64,000 nucleotides of DNA from Thiobacillus denitrificans (GTDB taxonomy: Bacteria; Pseudomonadota; Gammaproteobacteria; Burkholderiales; Thiobacillaceae). Location: the NCBI GenBank assembly GCA_020723405.1, contig DYIY01000008.1, positions 79,815-143,814 of the forward strand, given 5' to 3'. The notes beneath the pieces were generated by a model that was not told the DNA's origin, did no database searches, and saw only the letters and a list, made by a program, of their open reading frames with translations. Positions 31,483 to 43,805 of this stretch are shown one piece after another (position 1 is the stretch's first letter; every line of letters begins with the position of its first letter). The position numbers and the translations under genes were made by a program.

Positions 31483-33833
31483 GCCAGACCGACCGGCCCG
31501 GGCCGGATCTGCCTCTGGAGGACCAGCCCCAGGAACTGGCCGCCTCCCGGCTGTTCTGGCTCATCGGCGTGTTCTTTGCCGGCCTGCTGCTGGTGGTGGG
31601 CCTGAAGGCCTTCTTCTCCCACCTGAACGACGAACTGGGCCAGCGCAGCGCCAACGAACGGGCCCGCCTGGCCATCGGCGAAGGCATCGTCGGCAGCATC
31701 AACGAGATCGAGAAGGACGTCTACCTGCTCTCCACCCTGGGCGGAGAGGCGGCCCAGGCCCGCATGCAGGAGGAAATCCGCGAGCACGTGGCCCGCCTGG
31801 GCAATGACCTGAAGGTGCTCAAGGAAGGCGGCATCGTCACCCGGGAACTGGAACTCAACATGGAAGGCCGGGACAGCATGGTCCGGGAATTCCATTACCA
31901 GCCGCCCAGTGAAGGCGGCGGCTACGTGCTGGAGCTCATCGAGATCGCTCCCCTGCTCGACCAACTGGACGGCAAGGTCACCGAACTGCGCAGTCTGCTG
32001 GCCCAGCGTAGCGCCCTGCGGGACCAAGGCAAGGGCCGGGGGCTGATCGAACTGGAACAGCGCATCACCCTGGCCTTGAAACACCTGCCCCCCTATTTCC
32101 TGCGCCTCAAGGAAAACGCCAACCGGTTGTTCTTCGATTCCAGCGAACGCCTGGCCGAACTGGAAAAGCGCCTGCAAGTGGAACGGGACCGCTACCAGAG
32201 CCTGGAGAACCTGCTGGTGATCCTGGTCATCGTCACGGTCACCGTGGCCGGCGGCCTGTTCGCCCGCAAGATCCGCGCCTCCAACCAGCGCCTGCGCCAC
32301 GCCTGGGAGGAAATGCGTACCGCCAAGGAAGAGGCCGAGCGGGCCAGCCGGGCCAAGTCGGAATTCGTCTCGCGCATGAGCCACGAGTTGCGCACCCCCA
32401 TGAACGCCATCCTGGGGTTTGCCCAACTGTTGGAAGGGGAAGCCCTGAATTCCGAACAACGGGACTTCGTGAAGGAGATCAACCGGGCCGGCGTGCACCT
32501 GCTGGAACTCATCAACCAGGTGCTGGATCTGGCCAAGATCGAAGCCGGCGGCATGATTCTGGAGGACATCCCCTTCGACCTCATGAAGACCATGGACGAA
32601 GTGGCCACCCTGGTGGCCGAGCGGGCCCGGGCCCAGGGCCTCAACCTGCGCTTCTTCGCCTCGCCGGAACTGCCCAGCCTGGTGCTCGGCGATCCCACCC
32701 GGCTGCGCCAGGTGCTCATCAACCTCATGGGCAATGCCGTCAAGTTCACCCACGCAGGCGGCATCGACCTGCGGGTGGAACCCGTCGAGGGGGGCGCATG
32801 CATCCGCTTCAGCGTCCAGGACACAGGCATCGGCATGGACCAGGCCACCCTGGAACGGCTGTTCAAACCCTTCGCCCAGGCCGACGAATCCACCACCCGC
32901 AAATACGGCGGCACGGGCCTGGGGCTCATGATCTCCCGGGATCTGGTGCGGGCCATGGGCGGCGACATCCTGGTGGAAAGCACCCCGGGACTGGGCAGCC
33001 ATTTTCACTTCTGCCTGCCCTGCCGCCCGGCCCCCGACGCGCCCGCCCGCCCGGCGCCCCTGGCCGGCTACCGGGCTCTGCTCTCCTGTAGCGATGCCCA
33101 TCAGGTGGAGGTGCTGGACGCCCATCTGACCGCCCTGGGGGCGCAGATCGTGCCCGCCTCGGGCCTGGATGGGGTCCAGGCGGCCATGGCCGACGACCCG
33201 GACCGGCCCTGGGTGTTCATCGGCCGCGCCGGCTGTCTGGCCGGACTGGCGGGCCTGCGTCATCTGGGCCGCCACCCCCGGGACATCCGTCTGCTGATCC
33301 CCGAAGCCGAGGACAACGGGCCGCCCCCGCCGGGGGTGGACGGCCTGCTGCGGGAACCCTTCACCTACACCCGTCTGCTGGATGCCGTCGCCACCGTCGC
33401 CCAGCGGCCGGCCACGGCCCCGGCGGCCCCGGCCACGGTTGAAGATGCCGCACCCCATGTGGCCCACCTGCTGCTGGTGGAAGACAACCGCATCAACCAG
33501 ATGGTGGCCAGCCGCATGCTGGACAAACTGGGGGTCACCCACCAGGTGGCGGAACACGGGCTCCAGGCCCTGGCCATGCTGCGCAACGGCCGCTTCGACC
33601 TGGTACTCATGGACATGCAGATGCCGGAAATGGACGGCATCGAGGCTACCCGGGCCCTGCGGGCCTGGGAACGGGAAGAAGGCCGCAAACCGGTGCCCGT
33701 GGTGGCCATGACCGCCAACGCCCTGGTCGAGGACCGGGACGCCTGCCTGGCCGCCGGCATGGACGACCACCTGGCCAAGCCGGTGGAGATGGACCGGCTC
33801 AGGGAGGTATTGAATCGGTGGCTGGGGCGCTGA
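31479..33833 (+). CDS. Hybrid sensor histidine kinase with degenerate and intact receiver domains
   Basis: About 784 residues. Membrane segments are at about 20-42 and 246-263 around a helical periplasmic domain. A coiled linker leads to HisKA (SHELRTPMNAILGF), and the HATPase domain contains GTGLGLMIS. A region at about 525-640 resembles a receiver but lacks the acidic phosphorylation pocket. A true receiver follows at the end (LLLVEDNRINQ, LVLMDMQMPEMDG). The likely start is TTG 31479 overlapping the binding-protein stop (TTGA), implying translational coupling. It presumably senses the oxyanion-like ligand of the binding protein; its output is unknown. Confidence 0.82.
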   Translation: MSQTDRPGPDLPLEDQPQELAASRLFWLIGVFFAGLLLVVGLKAFFSHLNDELGQRSANERARLAIGEGIVGSINEIEKDVYLLSTLGGEAAQARMQEEIREHVARLGNDLKVLKEGGIVTRELELNMEGRDSMVREFHYQPPSEGGGYVLELIEIAPLLDQLDGKVTELRSLLAQRSALRDQGKGRGLIELEQRITLALKHLPPYFLRLKENANRLFFDSSERLAELEKRLQVERDRYQSLENLLVILVIVTVTVAGGLFARKIRASNQRLRHAWEEMRTAKEEAERASRAKSEFVSRMSHELRTPMNAILGFAQLLEGEALNSEQRDFVKEINRAGVHLLELINQVLDLAKIEAGGMILEDIPFDLMKTMDEVATLVAERARAQGLNLRFFASPELPSLVLGDPTRLRQVLINLMGNAVKFTHAGGIDLRVEPVEGGACIRFSVQDTGIGMDQATLERLFKPFAQADESTTRKYGGTGLGLMISRDLVRAMGGDILVESTPGLGSHFHFCLPCRPAPDAPARPAPLAGYRALLSCSDAHQVEVLDAHLTALGAQIVPASGLDGVQAAMADDPDRPWVFIGRAGCLAGLAGLRHLGRHPRDIRLLIPEAEDNGPPPPGVDGLLREPFTYTRLLDAVATVAQRPATAPAAPATVEDAAPHVAHLLLVEDNRINQMVASRMLDKLGVTHQVAEHGLQALAMLRNGRFDLVLMDMQMPEMDGIEATRALRAWEREEGRKPVPVVAMTANALVEDRDACLAAGMDDHLAKPVEMDRLREVLNRWLGR

Positions 33834-33868
33834 AGGGCCCACTGGCCCCGGCCTGCCCACCACCTCCG

Positions 33869-36340
33869 TCAGGTCCCCCCTTTGCGCGTCTGGGCCTTCT
33901 GCTGAGCCCGGAGCAAGCCTTCCACCTCGTCCTGATAGCGGCCCATGGCATCGGTCAGGAGCTGCCTGCGGGCCTCGGTCAGATCCAGGACCGCCACCGA
34001 ATCCACCCCTCGGGCCATGGCCAGCCAGCGCCGCCCCATGGGTGAACCCATCCAGCGGCTCAGCGACTCCACTTCCTCCCCGGGCAAGCGCGCCTGCCAG
34101 GCCTGCCGGTAGGCCTGGCGGAACAGGGCGTGGTCGTTGCCCATCACGCAGACGGCATCGGCATAGCGCTGCCAGGCCGCCAAAAGGGAAGGCCAGGCCA
34201 CGTGGCCGGGCGCCACCCCGCCGAAGTAGTTCGGCGTCCGGGCCACCAACACCTCGGGCCCCACCCCCTCCACTTCCTTCAGACAGGCCTGTTGGGCCGC
34301 CCTGGCCATCTCGTCCAGCCCCAGCAGGGCAAGCAAGCGGTCATAGCGGTCATCCTTCGCCGCCGGCGTCTCCCCGGCCTGGGGCCCGGGGCCCCGGGCC
34401 AGTTCCTCCAGGGGCCCGCGCAGCCCCTCGCCCAGGAACATCCGGGGCTCGGACGGGGGCGTGCTGTTCTCGGCCCGCTCCCGCTCGGCGATGCGCACCC
34501 GGGCGATGTCGAAGGCCTCGGTGAAGGATCGGGTCTGACGCAGGGCTTCGTCGAAATAGGCCTTGCCGAAGTAGGTGAAGTCCGCCTGATCACTACACCC
34601 GAAGGAGCGTCGGTCCGGGGCGGCGGCGGTGATGACCAGGGTGTGCTCGTCCTTCAGGGCGTCAATGTAGCCGCCGGAATAGCAGGCCGACACCACCACC
34701 ACCCGGCGCTGGATGCCGGCCCGGTCCAGCATGGCGCGCAGGTTGGCGGGATGCAGGGGCTTGGTACGCAGGGGCCAGAAATCCAGGGCCAGGCGATGGT
34801 CCTCGCCACCGTGGGAACTCAGGTAAAGAAACAGGATGTCCTCGTCCCGATCCATGAGCTGGCCCATCCGGTTCAGGGTCCGTTCCAGGCTGGTGGCGGT
34901 GGCGATGGGGCTGGTCCCCACGCTGTCCGGATTGTTGATGAGGGTGACACTGTGGCCCGCCGTGCCGAAGCGCTCCCGGAAAAGATCCGCCACCACCCGC
35001 ACTTCCTTCATGAACACGTCCTGGCTCGCGTCCCCGGCCAGGCCCACGAAGAACAGTTCCGGCACCCCGGGCCGACCCGGCCGGACCTGTTCCATGGCCC
35101 GATCCAGCAGGCGGGATTGCAGGTAGAAGCTGTCTTCATTCACCAGGGCGTTCCAGCGCCGTTCGTTGGCGGCCTGTTCCTCGGGGGACTCGGGCGCCTC
35201 CCACAGGGCCCGGTCCCGATAGATGGAGGTCAGGGGCAGAGCCACGGTGGCCACGGCAACCGCCACGGCGGCCAAGCCGAGCCGCCGGGGCAGACCCAGC
35301 ATGCGGCCCGCCGCCAGGGCCGCCGCCAGGGCCAGCCAGAAATTGGGCAACTGATAGGCGATTTCGCTGTCCTCCCACCAGTCGGGAAACAGGGCAAAAC
35401 CCAGCCCCACCAGCGCGTCCAGGGGAATGGCCATGGCCACCAGGGCCAGCAGCAGATCCAGGGTCCGTTCCGTCTGCCGGGCCAGGGCCGCCAGGGCCCA
35501 GGCGGCCAGGACAAAGACCGGCAGATGGAACAGGGCCGACGGCAACTGATAAGTCTGGAACTCCCCCTGGAAGCCGCTCTGCAACAGGGAAGACAGGGGC
35601 GGCACCACCAGGCTCAGCAGGGCCAGCAGGATGAGGGACGTCCAGCCGGCCCGGGGTCCGGGGGCCTGGGCCGGCAACAGGAAGAGCAGGCGGACGCCCC
35701 GTCGCAGATGGGCCGCCAGGTCCGGCCCCACGCCGGCGGCGGCCACGTTGTCGGGTAGCGGGGCCGGGGACGCCTGCTCAGGAGGCGCGACGACTGGCGT
35801 CTCCCCGTCCACCGTGGCCAACCCCCGGGTCACGGCTTCCCGGAAGGCCCCCAGGGCCGCCTCGTCCGGAAAGGCGCTCAGGGGGATGGGCAGCACCCCG
35901 TAGCCGCGCAACTGGAGTATCAGCATCTCCGGTCCGTCCAGCAGGGCCCGGATGCCCCGCCAGGCGATCCGGCTGGAGCCCTGGACATGGGAGACCGTCA
36001 GGCCGTCCTCGTCCTGCTCCAGATGAAAATCCCGGCTGTGGGCGAGGACGCCTTCGGCCATGGCGTGGAAGGCCGCCGCCTGGGTGCGCTTGGACAGCCA
36101 GACCATGACCCCCAGCCCCCCCAGAAGCAGGGCCAGGAGCCCCAGGGCCTGGGCTGGCGCCAAGGGGTCCAGCAGGGTCAGGACGGCCACGGTGAGCCCC
36201 ATCCACACCAGGAAGTTGATCCAGGCGGTGGCCCACCCGCCGCGCCCCGCCGCCAGGGCGGCAAACAGTTTCCGGTTGCCCAGGGCCACGGCGGTCTGCA
36301 CCTGGGCGGGCGTGAGTGAATAGCGGTACTGGGCGCCCAT
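33869..36340 (-). CDS. Membrane protein with YcxB-like domain and caspase-like C13 peptidase domain
   Basis: An 823-residue multidomain protein. Residues 1-~170 look like a YcxB-type domain with two membrane segments (about 38-75). Further membrane segments follow between about 230 and 390. A C13/legumain-type clan CD protease domain (about 430-640) has H510 in SSHGGEDH and C553 in SACYSGG, the expected His-Cys dyad. The C-terminal ~180 residues are helical with no known motif. The protease domain probably faces the periplasm. Divergent from trx and not in an operon. The target is unknown. Confidence 0.75.
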   Translation of the reverse strand: MGAQYRYSLTPAQVQTAVALGNRKLFAALAAGRGGWATAWINFLVWMGLTVAVLTLLDPLAPAQALGLLALLLGGLGVMVWLSKRTQAAAFHAMAEGVLAHSRDFHLEQDEDGLTVSHVQGSSRIAWRGIRALLDGPEMLILQLRGYGVLPIPLSAFPDEAALGAFREAVTRGLATVDGETPVVAPPEQASPAPLPDNVAAAGVGPDLAAHLRRGVRLLFLLPAQAPGPRAGWTSLILLALLSLVVPPLSSLLQSGFQGEFQTYQLPSALFHLPVFVLAAWALAALARQTERTLDLLLALVAMAIPLDALVGLGFALFPDWWEDSEIAYQLPNFWLALAAALAAGRMLGLPRRLGLAAVAVAVATVALPLTSIYRDRALWEAPESPEEQAANERRWNALVNEDSFYLQSRLLDRAMEQVRPGRPGVPELFFVGLAGDASQDVFMKEVRVVADLFRERFGTAGHSVTLINNPDSVGTSPIATATSLERTLNRMGQLMDRDEDILFLYLSSHGGEDHRLALDFWPLRTKPLHPANLRAMLDRAGIQRRVVVVSACYSGGYIDALKDEHTLVITAAAPDRRSFGCSDQADFTYFGKAYFDEALRQTRSFTEAFDIARVRIAERERAENSTPPSEPRMFLGEGLRGPLEELARGPGPQAGETPAAKDDRYDRLLALLGLDEMARAAQQACLKEVEGVGPEVLVARTPNYFGGVAPGHVAWPSLLAAWQRYADAVCVMGNDHALFRQAYRQAWQARLPGEEVESLSRWMGSPMGRRWLAMARGVDSVAVLDLTEARRQLLTDAMGRYQDEVEGLLRAQQKAQTRKGGT

Positions 36341-36444
36341 GGCGTCCTCCCCTGAATTCGATGGCCGTTATCTTAACCGGGCCTTGTCCTTCCGCCGGGC
36401 CGTCCCCAGATAGGCGGCAATTCCATCCCTGCAAGGTGCTTTTC

Positions 36445-36882
36445 ATGAGTGACGCCCTCCACGTGGTCTGCCCCCATTGCGCGGCGGTGAACCGCCTGCC
36501 GGCCGCCCGGCTGGCCCAGAGCCCCCAGTGCGGCCAGTGCCACGAACCCCTGTTCGAGGCCCACCCGGTGGCCCTCACCCAGGCCGATTTCGACCGGCAC
36601 ATCCAGCGCAACGACATCCCCGTGCTGGTGGACTTCTGGGCCCCCTGGTGCGGACCCTGCAAGATGATGGCCCCCCAGTTCCAGCAGGCCGCCGGCCTCC
36701 TGGAACCCCGGGTGCGCGTGGCCAAGGTGGACACCGAGGCCGAACAGGCCCTGGGCGCCCGCCATGGCATCCGCAGCATCCCCACCCTGGCCCTGTTCAA
36801 GGGAGGCCGGGAGATCGCCCGCCAGGCCGGGGCCATGGATGCCCGGAGCATCGTGGCCTGGGTGAACAGCCAGTTGGGCTGA
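36445..36882 (+). CDS. trxC: Thioredoxin 2 (zinc-ribbon thioredoxin, TrxC-like)
   Basis: A 145-residue cytoplasmic thioredoxin. The N-terminal zinc ribbon has C9, C12, C29 and C32. The active site WCGPC has C69 and C72, and the cis-proline region is RSIPTLALF. It reduces protein disulfides and is often induced in oxidative stress. ATG 36445 follows a hydrophobic-free leader, and the gene is monocistronic, divergent from the C13 protease. Confidence 0.93.
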   Translation: MSDALHVVCPHCAAVNRLPAARLAQSPQCGQCHEPLFEAHPVALTQADFDRHIQRNDIPVLVDFWAPWCGPCKMMAPQFQQAAGLLEPRVRVAKVDTEAEQALGARHGIRSIPTLALFKGGREIARQAGAMDARSIVAWVNSQLG

Positions 36883-36980
36883 ATCGGGTCAGGGGGAACG
36901 CCGCCGGGCCTCTCCTCGATCCTGCCCCACCCGCCCCGGGCGTGGTTAAACTGCGGCCTTCCCCTTCCAGCGCCGCCGCC

Positions 36981-37862
36981 ATGTCCACTGCCTCCTGCTC
37001 CCGCCCCGTCGGACCCGGCCTGCCGCACCAGGCAATCCTGCTCATGGCCGCCCTCATGGCCCTGCCCGCCCTGGCCGACCAGACCGACCCGGGCCTGGCG
37101 GGCACCTGGCGCATCACCCACGCCCTGCCGGCTCCTTGGGGAGCGGCCCTGCCAGGCAGCAGCGACCTGGCCGGCCAGACCCTGCGGGTATCCCGCCAGG
37201 CCATGGCCGGTCCCGGACCCCTGGCGTGCGCCGCACCCAAGCTGGAGCCGACCCGCTACCCGGCCCAGGGCCTGTTCCAGGGCAACCTGGCTGCCCCGGC
37301 CGAACAGCAGGCCCGACAATTGGGCCTGGGCCAGTTTCCGGTTTCCGGCATCCGGGCCACCTGCGCCAAGGGGATATTCGAATTCCACCGGGCCGACCCC
37401 GACACCCTCCTGCTGGGGCTGGACAACCGGGTATGGATCCTGTCCCGGGCCCCGGGCACCCAGGTCAGGGCCAACAGCCCGGCAGGCAGGGTGGAAAGCT
37501 TGCTGGAACGGCATTTCGGCGGCGACATGGGCTTTGGCCCTGCCACCGCCCCGGCCAAGGCGCCCTTCCAGAGCAAACGCCTGAACCAGATGGTGGCCGA
37601 CTACCTGGCCCGGCCCCGAACGGCGGACCAGGTGCCCCCCATCAACGGCGACCCCTACACTGCCAGCCAGGAATACCCCACCCGCTTCGCCGTGGGGGTG
37701 GCCAGCCTGGGCAAGCAGCGGGCCCGGGTGCCGGTGCGTTTCGCCGATGCCTGGGGCCAGCGCATGGTCACCTACGATCTGGTTCTGGAAGACGGGGGCT
37801 GGCGGGTGGATGACCTGGATTTCGGCCATGGCACCCGCCTGAGCGCCCTGTTGCACGAGTGA
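36981..37862 (+). CDS. Secreted protein of unknown function
   Basis: A 293-residue protein with a signal peptide (about 1-34, ending LPALADQ). The central part includes AGTWRITHALPAPW, a lipocalin-like start, and FEFHRADPDTLLLGLDN. The last ~90 residues, RFAVGVASLGKQRARVPVRF to LVLEDGGWRVDDLDFG, look like an NTF2/DUF3828-type fold. I do not recognise the family. The gene stands alone between trxC and the HDOD gene, 38 bp before the latter. Confidence 0.7.
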   Translation: MSTASCSRPVGPGLPHQAILLMAALMALPALADQTDPGLAGTWRITHALPAPWGAALPGSSDLAGQTLRVSRQAMAGPGPLACAAPKLEPTRYPAQGLFQGNLAAPAEQQARQLGLGQFPVSGIRATCAKGIFEFHRADPDTLLLGLDNRVWILSRAPGTQVRANSPAGRVESLLERHFGGDMGFGPATAPAKAPFQSKRLNQMVADYLARPRTADQVPPINGDPYTASQEYPTRFAVGVASLGKQRARVPVRFADAWGQRMVTYDLVLEDGGWRVDDLDFGHGTRLSALLHE

Positions 37863-37900
37863 GCGCCCCAAGGCGGCCCCAGGCCGTCTATGATCCATGC

Positions 37901-38746
37901 ATGGACAAGCGCGCGATCCATTCCCGTCTGGCCGCCGACGCCGCCCAGGGCGAATTGGCGTTTCCCACCAGCGCCCGGGTGGCCATGAAACTGCGGCAGA
38001 CCCTGGCCGATCCGGATTGCCCCATGGAAACCGTGGCCCGGCTCGTCCAGGCCGAGCCCCTGCTGTCTGCCCGGGTGGTGGCCATGGCCAACTCGGTGAC
38101 GCTGAACCCCGGCGGCCGGCCCATCACCGACGTGCGGGCCGCCGTCATGCGGCTGGGTTTTCGCACCGTGCAGACCCTGGCCACCGCCCTGGTGGCCCGA
38201 CAACTGGCCGGTGCCCGCCTCCAGGGTGCCGAACAGGAACTGGCCGGCAAGTTGTGGGAGCACACCGCCCACGTGGCCGCCCTGTGCAGCGTCATCGCCC
38301 GCCGCTTCACCCACGTGGATGCGGAAACCGCCCTCTTTGCCGGCATTCTCCACGAAGTGGGGGGCTTCTACCTCCTTTCCCGGGCCCAGGAATTCCCCGG
38401 ACTGCTGGACGGGGACTACGGCGACTGGCTGGAAGAAGGCGAGGCCGAGGTGGGCCGGGCCATCCTCAAGGTGCTGGCCGTGCCGGACATCGTGGTCCAG
38501 GCCGTGGAAGCCTACTGGGGCGGCTACCTGGCCATCCCTCCCGTGTCCCTGGGCGACACCCTGATGATCGCCGAGGATCTGGCCCCCGTGCCTTCCCCCC
38601 TCCATGCCCTGCCGGACTTGGGGGCCCCGGTGCCACCGGGCGGCGGCACCGGGATCGACATCATCATTGGCGAAGACGCCCTGTCGGTCATCCTGGCCGA
38701 GTCTGCCGAGGAAGTCCGCTCCCTCAGCGATGCCCTGACCTTCTGA
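37901..38746 (+). CDS. HDOD-domain signalling protein
   Basis: A 281-residue cytoplasmic protein with an HDOD domain at about 20-210. The HD-like motif is degenerate (LHEVGGFYLL), as normal for HDOD, so no phosphodiesterase activity is expected. These proteins modulate other signalling proteins in motility and stress responses. It starts at ATG 37901; the next gene begins two bases after the stop. Confidence 0.85.
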   Translation: MDKRAIHSRLAADAAQGELAFPTSARVAMKLRQTLADPDCPMETVARLVQAEPLLSARVVAMANSVTLNPGGRPITDVRAAVMRLGFRTVQTLATALVARQLAGARLQGAEQELAGKLWEHTAHVAALCSVIARRFTHVDAETALFAGILHEVGGFYLLSRAQEFPGLLDGDYGDWLEEGEAEVGRAILKVLAVPDIVVQAVEAYWGGYLAIPPVSLGDTLMIAEDLAPVPSPLHALPDLGAPVPPGGGTGIDIIIGEDALSVILAESAEEVRSLSDALTF

Positions 38747-38747
38747 A

Positions 38748-39674
38748 TTGAACCTGCCAGTCGTCCCGGGGACCCAGGCTGATGCCCTGATTCTGGCCGT
38801 CCTCATCCTGTCCGTACTCACGCTGGGCAGTCTGGGGGGGGTCTGGCTCAAGCGCCGGGTGGCCCGGGGCCAGCCCCATGCCACCATCGACAACGTCGTC
38901 GAACGGGTGAAGTCCTGGTGGCTGCTGGCCGGGCTGGTGGGCCTTGCCTTCTGGATCGGCCCCCCCGGCATCACCGGCCTGTTCGCCCTGGCGGCCTGGC
39001 TGGCCCTGACGGAATACCTGCCGGCCGGCAGGGGTGCTCCGTCTGAACGTCTGGCCCGGAGACTGGCCTTCTGGGGGGTGCTGCCGCTCCAGTTCATCCT
39101 GGCTGTCCCGGCCGGGGGCCTCTGGCTGCTGCTGCCCGTTGCCGCCGCTGTCGTCCTGCTGCAATGGCCCCGTGGACCAGCCCGGCGCTGGAGCGCCCCC
39201 CTCCAGGCCGGCCTGCTGCTTTGCGTGCTGGGGATCTCCTTCGTCCCGGCCCTGCCGGCCCTGGCCCCGCCGGGGCGGGGCCCCTACCTGCTCATGTTCC
39301 TGCTCCTGGTGAGCCAGTTGGGCGATGTTTTCCAGTATCTCTGGGGCCAGTTGGCGGGCCGCCGTCCCCTGGCCCCGGCCATATCCCCCGGCAAGACCGT
39401 GGAGGGGCTGGTGGGTGGCGTGGCCAGTGCCACCGTCCTGGGGGCCGCCCTGGCCTGGACCACCCCCTTCACGGCCCTGGGCGCGGCCGGCGCGGCCCTG
39501 CTGATCGCCCTGGCCGGCGTGCTGGGCGGACTCCTGCTGTCCGCCGCGAAACGGCGGCGCGGCATCAAGGACTGGAGCAGCCGCATTCCCGGCCACGGCG
39601 GCGTGCTGGATCGGCTGGACTCCCTGTGCCTGTCGGCGCCGCTGTTCTATCTGCTGCTCAGCCTGGCGGCTTGA
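38748..39674 (+). CDS. cdsA: Phosphatidate cytidylyltransferase (CdsA family)
   Basis: A 308-residue integral membrane protein with about eight hydrophobic segments. The C-terminal signature AAKRRRGIKDWSSRIPGHGG followed by DRLDS matches the CdsA consensus (S/A-x-x-KR-x4-KD-x3-x-PGHGG-x-x-DR-x-D). It makes CDP-diacylglycerol from phosphatidate and CTP. The start is TTG 38748, just after the HDOD stop. The sequence diverges from housekeeping CdsA in the N-terminal half, so this may be a second copy. Confidence 0.82.
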   Translation: MNLPVVPGTQADALILAVLILSVLTLGSLGGVWLKRRVARGQPHATIDNVVERVKSWWLLAGLVGLAFWIGPPGITGLFALAAWLALTEYLPAGRGAPSERLARRLAFWGVLPLQFILAVPAGGLWLLLPVAAAVVLLQWPRGPARRWSAPLQAGLLLCVLGISFVPALPALAPPGRGPYLLMFLLLVSQLGDVFQYLWGQLAGRRPLAPAISPGKTVEGLVGGVASATVLGAALAWTTPFTALGAAGAALLIALAGVLGGLLLSAAKRRRGIKDWSSRIPGHGGVLDRLDSLCLSAPLFYLLLSLAA

Positions 39675-39686
39675 GCCTGGCGGCCT

Positions 39687-40283
39687 TCAACCCCGCATCC
39701 GCCACCAGGTCACCAGCCCCCCCAGCAGCAGCCCGGCCAGGGCACCGCCGATACCCACCTTCCAGATAGCCTGGGTGGCCTCGCTCATCAGGTCGTTGGT
39801 GAACACGTTGGAAGACAGGTGCAGGGAGGCCACCTTCCAGTGGCCGTCCACCTTCACCGAAGTGGATGTCCAGCGGGAATCCAGTTGGAAGGGTGCCCGG
39901 GACACGGGGAAAAAGCTGTCGCGCATGCTGCCGTCGGCCACCGCCACGTCGCCGTAGAAGCGGGCATGGGCGCCGATCCGGGCGGCAGTGGTGTACTTGT
40001 CGATGTAGCGGTCCGGGCCCTTGACCATGCGCTGGTAGTAGGCACGGATTTCGTCGTGGCCCCGGGAGATTTCCCCGTTCAGCCAAGTGACCGTGGCGTC
40101 GGGGGTCATCTGGGCCACCATGCGCTCCACGTCCTGGGCGTTGATGGCCGCTTCCATTTCGTGGAACACCTGGATGAGGGCCTGCCGGTCGGCGCCGTGG
40201 GGATCGTTCCCCTCGGCCAGGGCCGGGCCGGCGGGCAGGATGGGCAGGGCGAGGACCAGCATGAAGGGCAGCAGGCGATGCAT
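39687..40283 (-). CDS. Exported NTF2-like (SnoaL/DUF4440-type) protein with C-terminal membrane segment
   Basis: A 198-residue protein. The signal peptide (about 1-24, ending GPALAEG) is followed by an NTF2-like domain (about 30-160) with ALIQVFHEMEAAINAQDVERM and TWLNGEISRGHDEIRAYY. A hydrophobic segment near the C-terminus (about 170-192) and a basic tail would anchor it to the inner membrane, domain outside. The function is unknown. Divergent from the HtrA-like gene. Confidence 0.72.
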   Translation of the reverse strand: MHRLLPFMLVLALPILPAGPALAEGNDPHGADRQALIQVFHEMEAAINAQDVERMVAQMTPDATVTWLNGEISRGHDEIRAYYQRMVKGPDRYIDKYTTAARIGAHARFYGDVAVADGSMRDSFFPVSRAPFQLDSRWTSTSVKVDGHWKVASLHLSSNVFTNDLMSEATQAIWKVGIGGALAGLLLGGLVTWWRMRG

Positions 40284-40415
40284 GGGACGGGCTCCGCGTG
40301 GACAGGGGTGCGCCATGGTAGCGCGGGGCCGGCGTTTGGGGCGATCCGGACGGGGGTGGTGGTCACTGCGGGGCCATCCCCCTTATGCTTGGCCAGTGTT
40401 TGTTCCCTGCCGGCC

Positions 40416-41819
<1,404 letters not shown>

Positions 41820-41959
41820 CGGACTCCGTGTCCTTCCCGGGGAGGGCAGCAGGAACCCGCCGACCAGGGCGAAGCGCTCCATCCGGGCCTTGTCCTGAAG
41901 CCAAGCCGGCCCCACGCTTGTCACACCGCCCCCCCATTGCTCGGGAAAGGTTCCACACC

Positions 41960-42553
41960 ATGCGCCAACACCTCGAAGAATTGCTGGTCCGCATCCGCGC
42001 CCTCCAGGAGGAAGTGGAGGAGGCCTACCGCCAAGCCCGGGAGGAACTGGAGCGGCAACGCCAGGATCTGGCCGGAGAGTTCCTGCGCCGGCAGCAGGCC
42101 TACAAGCAGGGCCTGCTGCGCTACCTGGCCGGGGCCCGGCTGCGGGTGGTGCTCACCGCACCGCTGATCTACGCCGGCTGGATTCCCTTCCTGCTGCTGG
42201 ACCTGTTCGTCACCGTCTACCAGGCGATCTGCTTCCGCGCCTATGGCATCCCCCGGGTGCGGCGGGGCGACTACCTGGTCTTCGACCGGGAACGGCTGCC
42301 CTATCTCAACCTCATCGAGCGCTTCAATTGCTTCTACTGCACCTACGGCAACGGGGTGGTGGCCTACGCCCGGGAAGTGGCCGGCCGCACCGAGCAGTAC
42401 TGGTGCCCCATCAAGCACGCCCGGCGGCTGCGCGGCGCCCACGATTACTATCCCAAGTTCCTGGACCACGGCGACGCCGAGGCCTACCGCCGGGAACTTG
42501 CCCGGCTGCGGCGGGACTATGAACAGGTCTGCTCACTGCTTGACAAGCAGTGA
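41960..42553 (+). CDS. Conserved membrane-associated protein of unknown function
   Basis: A 197-residue protein. An N-terminal coiled coil (about 1-48, rich in E, R and Q) is followed by a membrane hairpin at about 63-93. The cytoplasmic C-terminal part has paired cysteines (FNCFYCTYGNG and WCPIKHARR) and DYYPKFLDHGD. The cysteines might bind metal. I do not recognise a named family. It lies between two HtrA protease genes, 45 bp before the second, suggesting an envelope role. Confidence 0.7.
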   Translation: MRQHLEELLVRIRALQEEVEEAYRQAREELERQRQDLAGEFLRRQQAYKQGLLRYLAGARLRVVLTAPLIYAGWIPFLLLDLFVTVYQAICFRAYGIPRVRRGDYLVFDRERLPYLNLIERFNCFYCTYGNGVVAYAREVAGRTEQYWCPIKHARRLRGAHDYYPKFLDHGDAEAYRRELARLRRDYEQVCSLLDKQ

Positions 42554-42598
42554 GCCGGCCCAATTTACCCCTCCGATACCCACCCCCAGCCCACCATC

Positions 42599-43723
<1,125 letters not shown>

Positions 43724-43805
43724 GTGCCGTGCCGACAGGGGCCCGGGCTAAAGACTTGCCCGCCCCGTCCGATATTGGCGCAACAACGCCAACAACGGAT
43801 GGCCC

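Noticed and set aside
31440..33863. Minus-strand 807-codon frame opposite the hybrid kinase
   Set aside because: Shadow of the kinase reading frame; no signal, domain or RBS support.
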